Origin: Staphylococcus microti
GTDB taxonomy: Bacteria; Bacillota; Bacilli; Staphylococcales; Staphylococcaceae
DNA: 64,000 nt
NCBI RefSeq assembly: GCF_000934465.1
Contig: NZ_JXWY01000107.1
Span: 1 to 64,000 of the forward strand
Reading direction: 5' to 3'
The notes below the pieces were generated by a model. The model ran no database searches and was not told the origin of the DNA. It saw only the letters and a program-made list of their open reading frames with translations. Positions 34,796 to 46,420 of the stretch are shown piece by piece. The position numbers and the translations under genes are program-made. Position 1 is the first letter of the stretch; each line of letters begins with the position of its first letter.

Positions 34796-35909
34796 GTTGA
34801 AGTTAGGTCAGACGATTGGGATTATTGGTGGCGGCCAGCTCGGTAAAATGATGGCACAATCGGCTCAGAAAATGGGTTACCGCGTTGTTGTGCTAGATCC
34901 CGACCCAACGTGTCCATGTCAGTACGTTGCACACGAATTCATTCACGCTGCATATGATGATATGGCTGCACTGGAACGTCTTGGACAACTATCAGATGTT
35001 ATCACATATGAATTTGAAAACATCGATGCTGAGCAATTACAGCGACTGACAGCAACATATAATGTACCACAAGGCGATCAAGCCATTACGTTGTTGCAAG
35101 ACCGCTTAACGGAAAAAGAAACGTTACAACAAGCAGGTGTACAAGTTGTACCGTTCCACCACGTGGCAACAGCTGAAGCACTTGATGATGCGGTTGAAGC
35201 ACTTGGTTATCCGTTTATGTTGAAAACACGTTTTGGTGGTTATGACGGTAAAGGGCAATTATTAATACGCTCAGCGCAAGACTTAGAAGCGGCACTTACA
35301 TTAGTGGCCGAACACGAATGTGTGGCAGAGCAGTTTTTAATGCTGGAACGTGAAGTTTCGCTGACAGCTACAGCAGGACAAAACGGACAGATTGTTTATT
35401 TCCCACTACAAGAAAACGAACACCGAGATCAAATTCTTTTTAAAACAATCGTTCCTGCACGTGTCGATCAAACGGTACAAGCACGTCGAGAAGTTGAGAA
35501 AATCACACAAGCAATTCATTTTATTGGCACATTTACTGTTGAATTTTTTATCGATCAAGACGGTCAGTTGTTTGTGAATGAAATTGCACCGAGACCGCAC
35601 AATTCAGGGCATTACTCTATTGAGGCGTGCGACTATTCTCAATTTGATACGCATATTTTAGCGGTGGTTGGTCGTGATTTGCCGACAGATATTACATTGT
35701 TGAAACCGGCAGTCATGATGAACCTGTTAGGTAAAGATCTTGATTTATTGGAAAAGCAATTTGATACACATCCTGAATGGCATGTTCATATTTATGGCAA
35801 AGAAGTGCGTAAACCGGCACGTAAGATGGGCCATATGACACTACTAACAGAAGATGTGAATGAAACAGAACAAGAGATGTTGACATTATTTGAAGGGAGA
35901 AACGTATAA
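34782..35909 (+). CDS. purK: PurK, N5-CAIR synthetase
   Basis: A 375-residue ATP-grasp enzyme that carboxylates AIR with bicarbonate and [20 protein letters not shown] marks the N-terminal nucleotide-binding fold, [13 protein letters not shown] the ATP-grasp loop and [13 protein letters not shown] the metal site. The start overlaps purE by 14 bp; the stop is one base before the purC start. Confidence 0.95.
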   Translation: MTYNKLKLGQTIGIIGGGQLGKMMAQSAQKMGYRVVVLDPDPTCPCQYVAHEFIHAAYDDMAALERLGQLSDVITYEFENIDAEQLQRLTATYNVPQGDQAITLLQDRLTEKETLQQAGVQVVPFHHVATAEALDDAVEALGYPFMLKTRFGGYDGKGQLLIRSAQDLEAALTLVAEHECVAEQFLMLEREVSLTATAGQNGQIVYFPLQENEHRDQILFKTIVPARVDQTVQARREVEKITQAIHFIGTFTVEFFIDQDGQLFVNEIAPRPHNSGHYSIEACDYSQFDTHILAVVGRDLPTDITLLKPAVMMNLLGKDLDLLEKQFDTHPEWHVHIYGKEVRKPARKMGHMTLLTEDVNETEQEMLTLFEGRNV

Positions 35910-35910
35910 A

Positions 35911-36612
35911 ATGAGTCTGTTATACGAAGGTAAGGCGAAACGCATTTATGATACGGATGAATCAAATATTGTAAGAATTGAATACAAAGATGAAGTGACG
36001 GCTGGCAACGGTGCAAAAAAGGATAAAATGGCTGGTAAAGGTCGTTTGAATAACCAAATCACCGCGCGCATTTTTGAAATATTGCACGAGCAAGGTGTTG
36101 AAAGTCACTTTGTACGTCAAATCTCAGAAACGGAACAACTTGTAAAAACAGTCGATATTATTCCACTAGAAGTCGTTGTACGCAATATTGCGGCAGGCTC
36201 TATTACGAAACGACTCGGCTTTGAAAAAGGACATCGTTTTGATCAACCACTTGTCGAGTTTTTCTATAAAAATGACGACTTAAATGACCCTCTTATTACT
36301 GACGATCATATTCAATTACTCCACATTGCGACGGCAGAAGAAATTCAACAATTGAAAAAACAAGCATTACAAGTGAATGAAGCATTGGTGCAACTCATGG
36401 ATCAAATGGGCTTATCACTCGTCGACTTTAAAATTGAATTTGGTAAAGATGCATCTGGTCAAATTTTACTGGCAGATGAAATTTCTCCGGATACTTGTCG
36501 TATTTGGGATAAAGAAACACAACAAAACTTTGACAAAGATGTTTACCGTGAAGATACAGGTTCATTAATCGATGCATATCAAGCATTTTTAACTAAACTG
36601 GAGGCGCTATAA
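35911..36612 (+). CDS. purC: PurC, SAICAR synthetase
   Basis: A 233-residue enzyme that joins CAIR and aspartate with [17 protein letters not shown] at the N-terminus, [15 protein letters not shown] and [14 protein letters not shown] are diagnostic, with [12 protein letters not shown] as the metal-binding segment. The ATG at 35911 follows AAGGGAG; an in-frame ATG at 35890 inside purK is less likely. It is 3 bp from purS. Confidence 0.95.
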   Translation: MSLLYEGKAKRIYDTDESNIVRIEYKDEVTAGNGAKKDKMAGKGRLNNQITARIFEILHEQGVESHFVRQISETEQLVKTVDIIPLEVVVRNIAAGSITKRLGFEKGHRFDQPLVEFFYKNDDLNDPLITDDHIQLLHIATAEEIQQLKKQALQVNEALVQLMDQMGLSLVDFKIEFGKDASGQILLADEISPDTCRIWDKETQQNFDKDVYREDTGSLIDAYQAFLTKLEAL

Positions 36613-36615
36613 ATT

Positions 36616-36876
36616 ATGAAAACAATCGAATTACACATCACATTGCAACCACAAGTATTAGATACACAAGGACAAGCATTAACACGTGCAGTACATGATT
36701 TAGGTTACGAGCAAGTCAATGATATTCGTGTCGGTAAGGTGTTATACATGACAGTGGATGAAGCAACAGATGAAGCCGTACACAACGTTGTAACAACATT
36801 GAGTGAAAAGTTATTCGCAAACACAGTGATTGAAGAATATAGCTACCATGTTTTGGATGAAAAGGAGAATGCATAA
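36616..36876 (+). CDS. purS: PurS, FGAM synthetase subunit
   Basis: An 86-residue structural subunit of the three-part FGAM synthetase (PurS-PurQ-PurL), which helps assemble the glutaminase with the synthetase and channel ammonia. The beta-alpha-beta pattern with [20 protein letters not shown] and [10 protein letters not shown] is typical. GGAGGCG precedes the ATG. The stop is 1 bp before purQ. Confidence 0.93.
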   Translation: MKTIELHITLQPQVLDTQGQALTRAVHDLGYEQVNDIRVGKVLYMTVDEATDEAVHNVVTTLSEKLFANTVIEEYSYHVLDEKENA

Positions 36877-36877
36877 T

Positions 36878-37549
36878 ATGAAATTCGCTGTCCTAAGATT
36901 CCCGGGATCGAACTGCGATAGAGATATGTATAACGCAGCGATTAAAGCGGGTGTACAAGCAGAATATGTCGATTATCGTGAAACGTCATTAGCAGGATTT
37001 GATGGTGTGCTAATTCCAGGCGGCTTTTCATTTGGAGATTATTTACGCTCGGGTGCTGTTGCAGCAGTCGCACCGATCATTAATGAAGTGAAACGTCTTG
37101 CAGAAGAAGGCAAACCAGTGTTAGGTGTTTGTAACGGATTCCAAATTTTAACTGAAATTGGTTTGTTACCAGGGGCTTTGTTACACAATGATTCGCATTT
37201 GTTCGTAAGTCGTAATGAATCTTTGACGATTGTGAATAATGACACACCGTTTACACGCCTATATGAACAAGGGGAAACAGTTGTTTATCCTGTTGCACAT
37301 GGCGAAGGACATTACTATTGCACAGATGAGATTTATAAACAACTTGTGAAAAACAACCAAATCATTTTGAAGTATCAAGATAATCCGAATGGGTCACATG
37401 ATGATATTGCAGGTATTGTCAACGAACAAGGGAATGTCTGTGGTATGATGCCACACCCAGAACGTGCATTGGATGACATACTTGGCACTGATAGTGGTGT
37501 GAAATTATTCGAATCTATGGTAAAAAGCTGGAGGGAACAACATGCCTAA
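36878..37549 (+). CDS. purQ: PurQ, FGAM synthetase glutaminase subunit
   Basis: A 223-residue class I glutamine amidotransferase supplying ammonia to PurL. The start is [16 protein letters not shown]; the oxyanion loop is [14 protein letters not shown], the nucleophile elbow [11 protein letters not shown] (catalytic Cys) and the partner histidine lies in MMPHPERA. The ATG at 36878 follows AAAGGAG. It overlaps purL by 8 bp. Confidence 0.95.
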   Translation: MKFAVLRFPGSNCDRDMYNAAIKAGVQAEYVDYRETSLAGFDGVLIPGGFSFGDYLRSGAVAAVAPIINEVKRLAEEGKPVLGVCNGFQILTEIGLLPGALLHNDSHLFVSRNESLTIVNNDTPFTRLYEQGETVVYPVAHGEGHYYCTDEIYKQLVKNNQIILKYQDNPNGSHDDIAGIVNEQGNVCGMMPHPERALDDILGTDSGVKLFESMVKSWREQHA

Positions 37550-39731
37550 ATTTTTAGAACCAACTGCCGAAGAAGTGAAAGCTGAACGACTTTATCGTGA
37601 TATGGGATTAAGCGATGCAGAATTTGAAAAAGTAGAAGAAATTTTAGGTAGAGCGCCGAACTTCACAGAAACGGGTATTTTCTCAGTGATGTGGAGTGAG
37701 CATTGTTCATACAAGCACTCTAAACCGTTTTTAAAACAATTCCCAACGACTGGTGAACATGTCCTAATGGGACCAGGAGAAGGCGCAGGGGTTGTAGATA
37801 TTGGCGATAACCAAGCGGTTGTTTTTAAAGTTGAGTCACACAATCACCCGTCTGCGATTGAACCGTATCAAGGGGCTGCAACTGGTGTCGGTGGGATTAT
37901 ACGTGATATCGTATCTATCGGTGCGCGTCCAATTAACTTGTTGAACAGCTTACGTTTTGGCGAATTGACAGAAAAAACAAATCGCCGCTTATTGCGTGGC
38001 GTCGTTGCAGGTATTGGTGGTTATGGTAACTGTATCGGTATTCCAACGACTGCTGGAGAGATTGAGTTTGACGATCGTTATGACGGCAATCCGCTTGTAA
38101 ATGCGATGTGTGTCGGTGTTATCGACCACGACATGATTCAAAAAGGGCTTGCGCAAGGTGTTGGCAACTCTGTTATTTACGTTGGTCTTAAAACAGGGCG
38201 CGACGGTATTCACGGTGCGACATTCGCTTCTGAAGAGTTAACGGAAGAAAGTGAAAGCAAACGTCCATCTGTACAAATCGGGGATCCATTTGTCGGTAAA
38301 AAATTAATGGAAGCCACACTTGAAGCGATTACGTATGATGAACTTGTCGGTATCCAAGACATGGGTGCAGCTGGTTTAACATCTTCATCATCAGAAATGG
38401 CCGCAAAAGGTGGTAGTGGTATTCATTTACAACTTGAAAAAGTGCCTGTGCGTGAAGCGGGTATTTCACCGTATGAAATGATGTTATCTGAAACGCAAGA
38501 GCGTATGTTACTTGTTGTTAAAAAAAGGACAGAACAAAAGTTTTTAGATTTATTTGATAAACATGAATTGGACAGTGCGGTCATCGGAGAAGTAACAGAT
38601 ACAGATCGTTTCGTTTTAACGTATGAAGGAGAAGTATTCGCCGACATTCCAGTGAAACCATTAGACCATGAAGCACCTGTTTACGTCCTTGAAGGTGAGA
38701 CTTTAAAACATGATCAACCAGCTAATAAATATGATGATATTGATGTAGAAGACGTATTTGAGCGTTTATTAACACATCCAACGATTGCATCAAAACGCTA
38801 TTTATATAGTCAATACGACCAACAAGTGGGTGCAAATACGATTGTGAAACCGGGGCTACAAGCATCAGTTGTACGTGTTGAAGGCACGAATAAAGCGGTA
38901 GCATCAACAATTGATGGCGAAGCACGTTATGTCTTTAACAATCCATATGAAGGTGGAAAAATGGTTGTTGCAGAAGCGTATCGCAACTTAATTGCAGTCG
39001 GTGCGAAACCATTGGCGATGACAGACTGCTTGAACTACGGTTCGCCTGAGAAGAAACATATTTACCAACAGCTGATTGATTCAACACGTGGCATGGCAGA
39101 GGCGTGTGACGTACTGGAAACGCCGGTTGTATCAGGTAACGTATCCCTTTACAACGAAACACGTACATCATCAATTTTCCCAACGCCTGTTGTCGGGATG
39201 GTCGGCTTGATTGAAGACATCGACTACTTGCGTGACTTTACACCGAAAGCTGGCGATAAATTATATGTGGTTGGCGAAACAACTGATAGCTTCGGTGGTA
39301 GCCAAATTGAGAAATTATTGTACGGCGATGTGAATCATGAAACGGAAACGGTTGATCTTTCACAAGAAGCTGCGAAAGGGGAAGCAATTCGTGAAGCAAT
39401 TCGCCAAGGTGTGTTATCACACGTACAAACGGTCGGTAAAGGTGGCCTTTTAATTACATTAGCACGCATGAGCGCTTTTTATCACTTAGGATTGGATGCG
39501 AAATTAGACGTGACAAATGCACAATTATTCAGTGAAACACAAGGCCGTTATGTTGTTGTCGTAAAAGAAGGACAAACATTAGCAATCGACAATGCAGTCG
39601 AAATCGGTACGTTTACAGCTACAAATGACTTTAAAGTGACAGCCCAAAATACGACAATTCAGCGTCAATCATCTGAATTGAAACAATTATGGGAAGGGGC
39701 TATTGAAGCATGTATGACATCCGTGGATTAA
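37542..39731 (+). CDS. purL: PurL, FGAM synthetase synthetase subunit
   Basis: A 729-residue small-type PurL, the ATP-dependent synthetase partner of PurS and PurQ. It is a fused duplicate of the AIR-synthase fold: [11 protein letters not shown] and [22 protein letters not shown] in the first half, and [19 protein letters not shown] and TVGKGGLL in the second. A GGAGG site lies before the ATG. Its sequence is close to what I remember for S. aureus PurL, in contrast to the next gene. It overlaps purF by 22 bp. Confidence 0.96.
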   Translation: MPKFLEPTAEEVKAERLYRDMGLSDAEFEKVEEILGRAPNFTETGIFSVMWSEHCSYKHSKPFLKQFPTTGEHVLMGPGEGAGVVDIGDNQAVVFKVESHNHPSAIEPYQGAATGVGGIIRDIVSIGARPINLLNSLRFGELTEKTNRRLLRGVVAGIGGYGNCIGIPTTAGEIEFDDRYDGNPLVNAMCVGVIDHDMIQKGLAQGVGNSVIYVGLKTGRDGIHGATFASEELTEESESKRPSVQIGDPFVGKKLMEATLEAITYDELVGIQDMGAAGLTSSSSEMAAKGGSGIHLQLEKVPVREAGISPYEMMLSETQERMLLVVKKRTEQKFLDLFDKHELDSAVIGEVTDTDRFVLTYEGEVFADIPVKPLDHEAPVYVLEGETLKHDQPANKYDDIDVEDVFERLLTHPTIASKRYLYSQYDQQVGANTIVKPGLQASVVRVEGTNKAVASTIDGEARYVFNNPYEGGKMVVAEAYRNLIAVGAKPLAMTDCLNYGSPEKKHIYQQLIDSTRGMAEACDVLETPVVSGNVSLYNETRTSSIFPTPVVGMVGLIEDIDYLRDFTPKAGDKLYVVGETTDSFGGSQIEKLLYGDVNHETETVDLSQEAAKGEAIREAIRQGVLSHVQTVGKGGLLITLARMSAFYHLGLDAKLDVTNAQLFSETQGRYVVVVKEGQTLAIDNAVEIGTFTATNDFKVTAQNTTIQRQSSELKQLWEGAIEACMTSVD

Positions 39732-41131
39732 ATGAAGAGTGCGGCGTGTTCGGCATTTGGAATCATCCTTATGCCGCTCATTTAACCTACTTGGCATTGC
39801 ATAGCTTACAACATCGTGGCCAAGAAGGCGCTGGTATCGTGTGTTCGAATGGCAAGCAACTTTTCGGTGCACGCGGTATGGGACTGTTAACTGAAGCCAT
39901 TTCAGATGAGCAATTGAAGTCGTTAGAAGGGTATCAAAGTGCGATTGGACATGTCCGTTATGCGACGACGGGTGCGAGTGAAATTTCCAACGTGCAACCT
40001 TTCTTATTTAAACATTCAAAAGGGGATCTCGGTCTAGCACATAATGGTAACTTAACGAATGCGACGCAAATCCGACGTGCAATCGAGTCTGAAGGCGGTA
40101 TTTTCCAAACGACGAGTGATTCAGAAGTACTCGCCCATTTATTGATTAAAGGGAAAGCGAAAAGTATTAAAGCGAATCAAAAGGCGGCGTTAAACCAAGT
40201 AAAAGGTGCGTTTAGTTGCGTTATTTTAAATGAGCAACAATTAACGGCTACAAGAGATAACTGTGGTGTACGCCCACTCATGTTAGGAAAAGTCGATGGT
40301 GCGTATTGTGTTGCAAGTGAGACGTGCGCCTTTACAGCAATTGGTGCGGAATATATTCGTGACATTGAACCGGGCGAGCTGATTACGTTCTCTGGTGACA
40401 ATGACGTTGACTATGATATGTATACACCTGATGTACATCAACATATGTGTGCGATGGAGTACATTTACTTTGCACGTCCAGATTCTGAATTTCAAAAGCA
40501 TTCCATTTATCAAGTGCGAAAAGCGCTCGGTCGCCAGCTGGCAAAAGAAATGGGTGTAGATGCAGACATCGTCATCGGTGTCCCAGATTCATCATTACAA
40601 GCGGCAAAAGGTTTTTCTGAACAAACAGGTATTCCGAATGAACAAGGGTTGTTAAAAAATCGCTATATCGGTCGAACATTTATTACACCGGATCAACAAG
40701 TACGTGAACGTCAAGTGCGTATGAAGCATTCGCCAATACGTGATGTCGTTGAAGGGAAAAGTGTCGTAGTCATTGACGACTCGATTGTTCGAGGGACAAC
40801 GAGTAAATATATTGTGAATGCATTGAAATCAGCTGGTGCACGTGAAGTCCATATGGGTATTTCATCGCCACCATTGAAAAATCCATGCTATTACGGTATT
40901 GATGTTTCAACGCATGCAGAATTAATGGCAGCCCAACATAGTGTGGAAACAATTAAAGAGATGATTGGTGCGGACACATTAACGTATTTATCGGTAGAAG
41001 GCATGCATGACGTTTTTAAACAATATGGTTCAAAAGGTGAGTGCAATGCATGCTTTACAGGACAATATCCAATTGAAATTGTAGATCATCAATTGCCAGA
41101 AGTTAAAGAAATGAAAAGAAGAGGAGTGTAA
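39710..41131 (+). CDS. purF: PurF, amidophosphoribosyltransferase (Fe-S type)
   Basis: A 473-residue enzyme making phosphoribosylamine from PRPP and glutamine, the committed step. A ten-residue propeptide ([10 protein letters not shown]) precedes the catalytic Cys11 of the Ntn glutaminase domain (to about residue 240). The phosphoribosyltransferase domain has the PRPP loop [14 protein letters not shown]. Four cysteines at the Fe-S cluster positions known from Bacillus PurF are kept: C247 ([10 protein letters not shown]), C393 (NPCYYGID), C445 and C448 (ECNACFTG). The 22-bp overlap with purL suggests coupling. The sequence looks less like S. aureus PurF, as I recall it, than the neighbouring Pur proteins do. 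Confidence 0.95.
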   Translation: MYDIRGLNEECGVFGIWNHPYAAHLTYLALHSLQHRGQEGAGIVCSNGKQLFGARGMGLLTEAISDEQLKSLEGYQSAIGHVRYATTGASEISNVQPFLFKHSKGDLGLAHNGNLTNATQIRRAIESEGGIFQTTSDSEVLAHLLIKGKAKSIKANQKAALNQVKGAFSCVILNEQQLTATRDNCGVRPLMLGKVDGAYCVASETCAFTAIGAEYIRDIEPGELITFSGDNDVDYDMYTPDVHQHMCAMEYIYFARPDSEFQKHSIYQVRKALGRQLAKEMGVDADIVIGVPDSSLQAAKGFSEQTGIPNEQGLLKNRYIGRTFITPDQQVRERQVRMKHSPIRDVVEGKSVVVIDDSIVRGTTSKYIVNALKSAGAREVHMGISSPPLKNPCYYGIDVSTHAELMAAQHSVETIKEMIGADTLTYLSVEGMHDVFKQYGSKGECNACFTGQYPIEIVDHQLPEVKEMKRRGV

Positions 41132-41134
41132 GGA

Positions 41135-42163
41135 ATGGCTGAGTCATATAAACAAGCAGGTGTCGATATTGAAGCAGGCTATGAAGCGGTAAAACAAATG
41201 TCAAGTCACGTTGAACGCACAATGCGTAAAGAAGTATTAGGAGGTCTAGGTGGCTTCGGTGCAACATTTGATTTATCACAATTAAATATGACAGCGCCTG
41301 TCCTCGTTTCTGGAACGGATGGCGTTGGGACAAAGTTAAAACTTGCGATCGATCATGACAAACATGACACAATTGGTATTGATGCAGTAGCCATGTGTGT
41401 GAATGATATTTTAACGACAGGTGCCGAGCCACTTTATTTCCTAGATTACATTGCAACGAACAAAGTTGTGCCTGAAGTTATTGCGCAAATTGTTAAAGGA
41501 ATCAGTGATGGTTGTGTGGAAACAAATACTGCACTAATCGGTGGCGAAACAGCTGAAATGGGCGAAATGTACCACGAAGGCGAATATGATGTTGCAGGTT
41601 TTGCAGTCGGTGCAGTTGAAAAAGCGGATTACATTGATGGGTCGACAGTAGAATCAGGCGATGTCGTTATTGGCTTAGCGTCTCACGGTATTCATTCAAA
41701 TGGTTATAGCCTTGTGCGTCGTTTAATTGCACAATCAGGCATTGATGTACATGCAAAGTTTGATGAGGATAAAACGTATCTTGACACATTTTTAACACCA
41801 ACAGCGTTATATGTAAAACCTGTATTAGCGGTTAAAGAACAAGTGCGTATTAAAGCAATGACACATATTACAGGTGGCGGTTTCTATGAAAATATTCCAC
41901 GTGCATTGCCAGAAGGTAAAACAGCTGTGATTAATACAAAAGCCTTTCCAACACCTAAAATTTTCGATTGGTTACAAGAGACTGGTGAGATTGATTTAGA
42001 CGAAATGTATCATATCTTTAATATGGGTATTGGTTATACACTCGTTGTGAGTGCAGAAGATGAAGCACGTGTACACGACATATTAAAAACAATGAATGTA
42101 GATGCGTATACAATTGGTACGATTACAGAAGAAGCAGCTGCAATTCGTTTAGTGGAGGCGTAA
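41135..42163 (+). CDS. purM: PurM, AIR synthetase
   Basis: A 342-residue enzyme that closes the imidazole ring of FGAM to AIR with [19 protein letters not shown] at the start, [38 protein letters not shown] and [15 protein letters not shown] are diagnostic. AGAGGAG lies before the ATG, 3 bp after purF. Confidence 0.96.
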   Translation: MAESYKQAGVDIEAGYEAVKQMSSHVERTMRKEVLGGLGGFGATFDLSQLNMTAPVLVSGTDGVGTKLKLAIDHDKHDTIGIDAVAMCVNDILTTGAEPLYFLDYIATNKVVPEVIAQIVKGISDGCVETNTALIGGETAEMGEMYHEGEYDVAGFAVGAVEKADYIDGSTVESGDVVIGLASHGIHSNGYSLVRRLIAQSGIDVHAKFDEDKTYLDTFLTPTALYVKPVLAVKEQVRIKAMTHITGGGFYENIPRALPEGKTAVINTKAFPTPKIFDWLQETGEIDLDEMYHIFNMGIGYTLVVSAEDEARVHDILKTMNVDAYTIGTITEEAAAIRLVEA

Positions 42164-42165
42164 AA

Positions 42166-42732
42166 GTGGTTAAAGTAGCAATTTTTGCATCCGGATCAGG
42201 AACGAACTTTGACAATATTATGCGACGTGTAAAAGCTGGAGAATTGTCTCATATTGAAGTGACAGCACTGTATACGGACCAACCAACAGCAGCGTGTGTA
42301 CAGCTTGGTGAACAACACGGCTTAACCGTACACACATTATCACCTAAAACGTATCAAAACAAACAAGCATATGAAGCAGATGTGTTGAGCAAGTTGAAAG
42401 CAGAACAAGTCGAATGGATTGTCCTTGCAGGTTATATGCGTTTAATTGGCAAAACGTTACTTGATGCGTATGAGGGTAGAATACTCAATATTCATCCGTC
42501 ACTTTTGCCGAAGTACAAAGGCATTGATGCAGTCGGACAGGCGTTAAATAATGGGGAGAACGAAACAGGATCAACAGTACATTATGTTGATGCAGGCATG
42601 GACACTGGGAAGATTATTGCACAACGAACTTGTCCGATTTATAAGGACGATACGAAAGCGACATTGGAAAATCGCATTAAAGCATTGGAATACGAATTGT
42701 ATCCAGAAGTCATACAACAGATTATTCGATAA
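42166..42732 (+). CDS. purN: PurN, GAR formyltransferase
   Basis: A 188-residue folate-dependent transformylase adding a formyl group from 10-formyl-THF to GAR. IFASGSGTNFDNI, VLAGYMRLIG, the catalytic ILNIHPSLLPKYKG (Asn and His) and GSTVHYVDAGMDTG (Asp) are all present. The start is GTG 42166, with GGAGGCG upstream. It links the operon to FolD, which makes the formyl donor. Confidence 0.95.
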   Translation: MVKVAIFASGSGTNFDNIMRRVKAGELSHIEVTALYTDQPTAACVQLGEQHGLTVHTLSPKTYQNKQAYEADVLSKLKAEQVEWIVLAGYMRLIGKTLLDAYEGRILNIHPSLLPKYKGIDAVGQALNNGENETGSTVHYVDAGMDTGKIIAQRTCPIYKDDTKATLENRIKALEYELYPEVIQQIIR

Positions 42733-42747
42733 GGAGTTTGAAGTAGG

Positions 42748-44226
42748 ATGAAAAAAGCGATATTAAGCGTTTCTGATAAAACGGGCATTGAAACATTTGC
42801 CAAAAATTTGGTTGACGCAGGCTATGAATTATACTCAACAGGGGGCACATTCCGTGCGATTGAAGCAGCAGGTGTGCCAGTCGCATCCGTATCAGAGTTA
42901 ACACAGTTTGATGAAATTATGGATGGTCGTGTGAAAACATTACATCCAGCAGTGCACGGCGGTATTTTAGCAGACCGTGACAAGCCGGAACATCTTGAAC
43001 AATTAGCGGCGCAAAATATTGACTTGATTGATATGGTTGTTGTGAACTTATACCCATTTCAAGAGACAGTTAAGAAACCAGATGTTACAGAAATGGATGC
43101 GATTGAAAATATCGACATTGGTGGGCCAACGATGTTGCGTGCAGCAGCGAAAAACTTTAAGCATGTTGTAACAATTGTGGATCCAGCTGACTACGATGAA
43201 GTCATTGTAAGAGCGAAACAAGACCGATTAGATGAAGCATATCGCAAATCATTAATGGTGAAAGTATTTAAACATACCTTTGAATATGATCAAGCGATTA
43301 CAAACTATTTCAGTGGTAATCAAGAGACGTTACGCTATGGAGAAAACCCACAGCAAACAGCGTCATTTATTCGTACATCACAAGCGCCAAACACGTTGGC
43401 AGGCGCTAAGCAACATCACGGCAAACAATTGAGCTACAACAATATTAAAGACGCCGATGCAGCATTAGCATTAGTGAAGCAATTTGAAGAACCAGCAGCA
43501 GTCGCTGTCAAACATATGAATCCGTGTGGTGTTGGTACTGGCGATACGATTCAAGAAGCCTATTTAAATGCTTATGAAGCAGATAGTCAATCTATTTTTG
43601 GTGGTATTGTCGCATTGAACCGTCCAGTTACAAAAGGACTGGCGGAAGATTTGCACAGCATTTTCTTAGAAGTGATTATTGCGCCGATGTTCGAAGCGGA
43701 AGCATTAGAAGTGTTACAACAAAAGAAAAACGTACGTCTTTTAGAAGTAGATATGTCACGTGATGAGGATGAGCAAGAATTTGTATCTGTATCAGGTGGT
43801 TATCTCGTACAAGATAAAGATACGTTTGATGTGCCAAAATCAGAAATGAAAGTCGTAACAGAAGTTGCACCAACTGATGAACAGTGGGAAGCACTTTTAT
43901 TAGGCTGGAAAGTAGTTAAAGCAGTGAAAAGTAATGCAATCGTGTTAGCAAATCAAAAACAAACAGTCGGTATTGGTGCAGGGCAAATGAATCGTGTCGG
44001 TTCAGCTGAAATTGCGATTGAACGTGCAATTGAAATGAATGACAATGTTGTCCTTGCGTCAGATGGTTTCTTCCCAATGGACGATACAGTTGAAACGGCA
44101 GCTAAAGCAGGCATTAAAGCGATTATTCAACCGGGTGGTTCGATTAAAGACCAAGATTCAATTGATATGGCAAATAAATATGGTATTGCAATGGTGACAA
44201 CTGGTATGCGTCACTTTAAGCACTAA
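42748..44226 (+). CDS. purH: PurH, AICAR transformylase/IMP cyclohydrolase
   Basis: A 492-residue bifunctional enzyme for the last two steps to IMP. The N-terminal MGS-like cyclohydrolase domain (about 1-145) begins [15 protein letters not shown] and has YSTGGT and [12 protein letters not shown]. The transformylase domain carries [22 protein letters not shown] (catalytic Lys-His) and [15 protein letters not shown] precedes the ATG, 15 bp after purN. Confidence 0.96.
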   Translation: MKKAILSVSDKTGIETFAKNLVDAGYELYSTGGTFRAIEAAGVPVASVSELTQFDEIMDGRVKTLHPAVHGGILADRDKPEHLEQLAAQNIDLIDMVVVNLYPFQETVKKPDVTEMDAIENIDIGGPTMLRAAAKNFKHVVTIVDPADYDEVIVRAKQDRLDEAYRKSLMVKVFKHTFEYDQAITNYFSGNQETLRYGENPQQTASFIRTSQAPNTLAGAKQHHGKQLSYNNIKDADAALALVKQFEEPAAVAVKHMNPCGVGTGDTIQEAYLNAYEADSQSIFGGIVALNRPVTKGLAEDLHSIFLEVIIAPMFEAEALEVLQQKKNVRLLEVDMSRDEDEQEFVSVSGGYLVQDKDTFDVPKSEMKVVTEVAPTDEQWEALLLGWKVVKAVKSNAIVLANQKQTVGIGAGQMNRVGSAEIAIERAIEMNDNVVLASDGFFPMDDTVETAAKAGIKAIIQPGGSIKDQDSIDMANKYGIAMVTTGMRHFKH

Positions 44227-44242
44227 TAGGAGGAATCAAACG

Positions 44243-45487
44243 ATGAACGTATTAGTCATTGGTGGCGGTGGCCGTGAACATGTCCTTGCGAAAAAGTTAA
44301 ATGATTCACCACTTGTTGAACGTGTCTATGCCATTCCAGGAAATGATGCGATGACGCACGTTGCAGAGATACATGCTGAGATCGCAGAATCAGATCATGC
44401 GCAAATTATCGCATTTGCGAAAGCGCATGATGTGCAATGGACGATTATCGGGCCCGAACAGCCATTAACAGAAGGGTTGGCAGATCGCTTACGTGAAGCT
44501 GGCGTCAAAGTATTTGGGCCGAACAAAGCAGCAGCACAAATTGAAGGTTCTAAGTCATTTGCGAAACGCCTTATGGCAAAATATCATATTCCAACAGCAG
44601 ATTATCGAGAAATCGACTCGAAAAGTGAAGCGTTAAATTATGTTGCGCAATGTGAATTGCCCGTTGTATTGAAAAAAGATGGACTCGCTGCAGGTAAAGG
44701 CGTGATCATCGCTGAAACACGAGAAGCGGCGAAAGAAGCGGTTGAGACACTTTATCCCGAAGAGAATAGTAAAGTTGTTTTTGAGCAATTTTTACAAGGG
44801 GAAGAGTTTTCGTTAATGACCTTTGTAAATGACGACTATGCAGTGCCATTTGATACGATTGCACAAGACCATAAACGTGCGTATGACAATGATGAGGGGC
44901 CGAATACAGGTGGCATGGGGGCGTATTGTCCTGTGCCACATATCGGTCAAGATGTGTTAGAGGCAACAAATGAACGCATTGCACAGCCGATTGCGCGTGC
45001 ACTGAAGGAAGAAGGTTTTGATTTCTTCGGCTTGCTTTATATCGGTGCGATTTTGACATCAGAAGGGCCGAAAGTCATTGAATTTAATGCACGCTTTGGC
45101 GATCCAGAAGCACAAGTGTTACTCACGCGCATGGAAAGTGACTTAATGGCACATATCCAGCAGTTAGAAGCACGTGAACCGATTGATATTGTTTGGAAAG
45201 ATGAAGCAGTTGTCGGTGTGATGCTTGCGTCTAAAGGGTATCCAAACGCTTATGACAAAGATCATGTTGTGACAGGCTTTGAAGCAGATCGTGACCATTA
45301 TTATGTGAGTGGTTTGAAACATAATGGCGAGCATTACGTGAACGCAGGGGGCCGTGTCATTTTAGCGATTGGCGAAGGTGAAGATATTGCGTCGGCACAA
45401 CGTGAAGCATATAAGCGTGTTGAAGCAATCCAAAGTGATAACTTATTTTATCGTAAAGATATTGCAAATAAAGCATTAAAAGCATAA
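44243..45487 (+). CDS. purD: PurD, GAR synthetase
   Basis: A 414-residue ATP-grasp ligase joining phosphoribosylamine and glycine. [17 protein letters not shown] at the start, the [17 protein letters not shown] segment, [12 protein letters not shown] and [12 protein letters not shown] are diagnostic. AGGAGG lies 9-14 nt upstream. It is the last gene of the purine operon and is followed by a strong terminator. Confidence 0.96.
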   Translation: MNVLVIGGGGREHVLAKKLNDSPLVERVYAIPGNDAMTHVAEIHAEIAESDHAQIIAFAKAHDVQWTIIGPEQPLTEGLADRLREAGVKVFGPNKAAAQIEGSKSFAKRLMAKYHIPTADYREIDSKSEALNYVAQCELPVVLKKDGLAAGKGVIIAETREAAKEAVETLYPEENSKVVFEQFLQGEEFSLMTFVNDDYAVPFDTIAQDHKRAYDNDEGPNTGGMGAYCPVPHIGQDVLEATNERIAQPIARALKEEGFDFFGLLYIGAILTSEGPKVIEFNARFGDPEAQVLLTRMESDLMAHIQQLEAREPIDIVWKDEAVVGVMLASKGYPNAYDKDHVVTGFEADRDHYYVSGLKHNGEHYVNAGGRVILAIGEGEDIASAQREAYKRVEAIQSDNLFYRKDIANKALKA

Positions 45488-45488
45488 T

Positions 45489-45527
45489 AAAAAGGGTCTG
45501 GAAGTGGTAAGGTTCCAGACCCTTTTT
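45489..45527. terminator. Terminator of the purine operon
   Basis: A perfect 13-bp stem AAAGGGTCTGGAA (45491-45503, complement 45513-45525) with a 9-nt loop and A/T runs on both sides ends the eleven-gene operon. Confidence 0.94.
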
Positions 45528-45628
45528 CCGTACGTTCGGAACGAAAAAGGAAAGGTATATGTTCCGTTAATAGCGCCTTTTCATATCATCGAGATCATGA
45601 AAAAGCGAGAAGTATAGTACACGCGTAC

Positions 45629-46420
45629 TTAACGTGCATCTAAAATGCCGGCAATTGGCAAGTAATGTGCAAAGGCAAATGCGACACCGATAAGGACCAA
45701 CATCATCATAACGAGTAAAGGATCACGATAACTAAAAGGGACGTGGTAGTAGTATGTTCTTTTACCATCATGGAATCCTTTTTTCTCCATGGCAACTGAT
45801 AAGCGATGTGCTTTGCGTATATTTTGACTCAACAGTGGAATTAACAAATGTTTAAAGCGTTTGATGCCACCGTAGTTTTTATTGCTAATCATTTGATAGC
45901 GCATTTTCAGCGCATTGCGCAATTGAAACACTGATTCAATCATCAATGGAATCATACGAAATGCTGCCATGAACGCATACGCAATTTTTGGTTTCACTTT
46001 AAGATGCTGCATTAAGCTATAAAAAATCATAATCACTTGAGACGTGAATGCAATCGCAATGCCAAAGTAGCTCACGACCATGGTTCTTAAAGATAAATGC
46101 AAACCGCGTACTAAGCTTTCTACACTAATACTGACAAAACCAAACGCAAGTAAGACATGTTGCCCATCGCCATAGAAAATCATAAAGAGCGATGATGTGA
46201 GTGCAAAGAATGTTGCCATCGCTACAAAAGTGGCAACGACTTGCCATTTCGTACCTGCGACACAAAGCAAAAATGCGAGCATCAAGATGGCCAAGTACAA
46301 CATCATATCAAAGTTATGAATAAAAATAATAAAGAAGAAGAGGGCGACACCAAGAAATAGCTTTGTAATAATATTGACGTCATCCATAAATGTGCGACGT
46401 GTTTTCCAAGACTCAATCAT
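45629..46420 (-). CDS. ykoC: EcfT-type transmembrane component (YkoC-like)
   Basis: A 263-residue energy-coupling-factor transporter membrane component (CbiQ family) with five to six helices. It links the ATPase to the substrate-binding subunit. The coupling region in the C-terminal half shows AAFRMIPLMIESVFQLRNALKMR and LLIPLLSQNIRKAHRLSVAMEKKGF, with the two Ala/Arg-type motifs. It overlaps the ATPase gene by 8 bp. The TPP riboswitch upstream of the operon points to a thiamine precursor or thiamine as substrate. Confidence 0.87.
   Translation of the reverse strand: MIESWKTRRTFMDDVNIITKLFLGVALFFFIIFIHNFDMMLYLAILMLAFLLCVAGTKWQVVATFVAMATFFALTSSLFMIFYGDGQHVLLAFGFVSISVESLVRGLHLSLRTMVVSYFGIAIAFTSQVIMIFYSLMQHLKVKPKIAYAFMAAFRMIPLMIESVFQLRNALKMRYQMISNKNYGGIKRFKHLLIPLLSQNIRKAHRLSVAMEKKGFHDGKRTYYYHVPFSYRDPLLVMMMLVLIGVAFAFAHYLPIAGILDAR

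Noticed and set aside
41103-41456. A minus-strand frame across purF and purM
   Set aside because: It is antisense to two certain genes and has the Leu/His-rich composition of a reversed frame.
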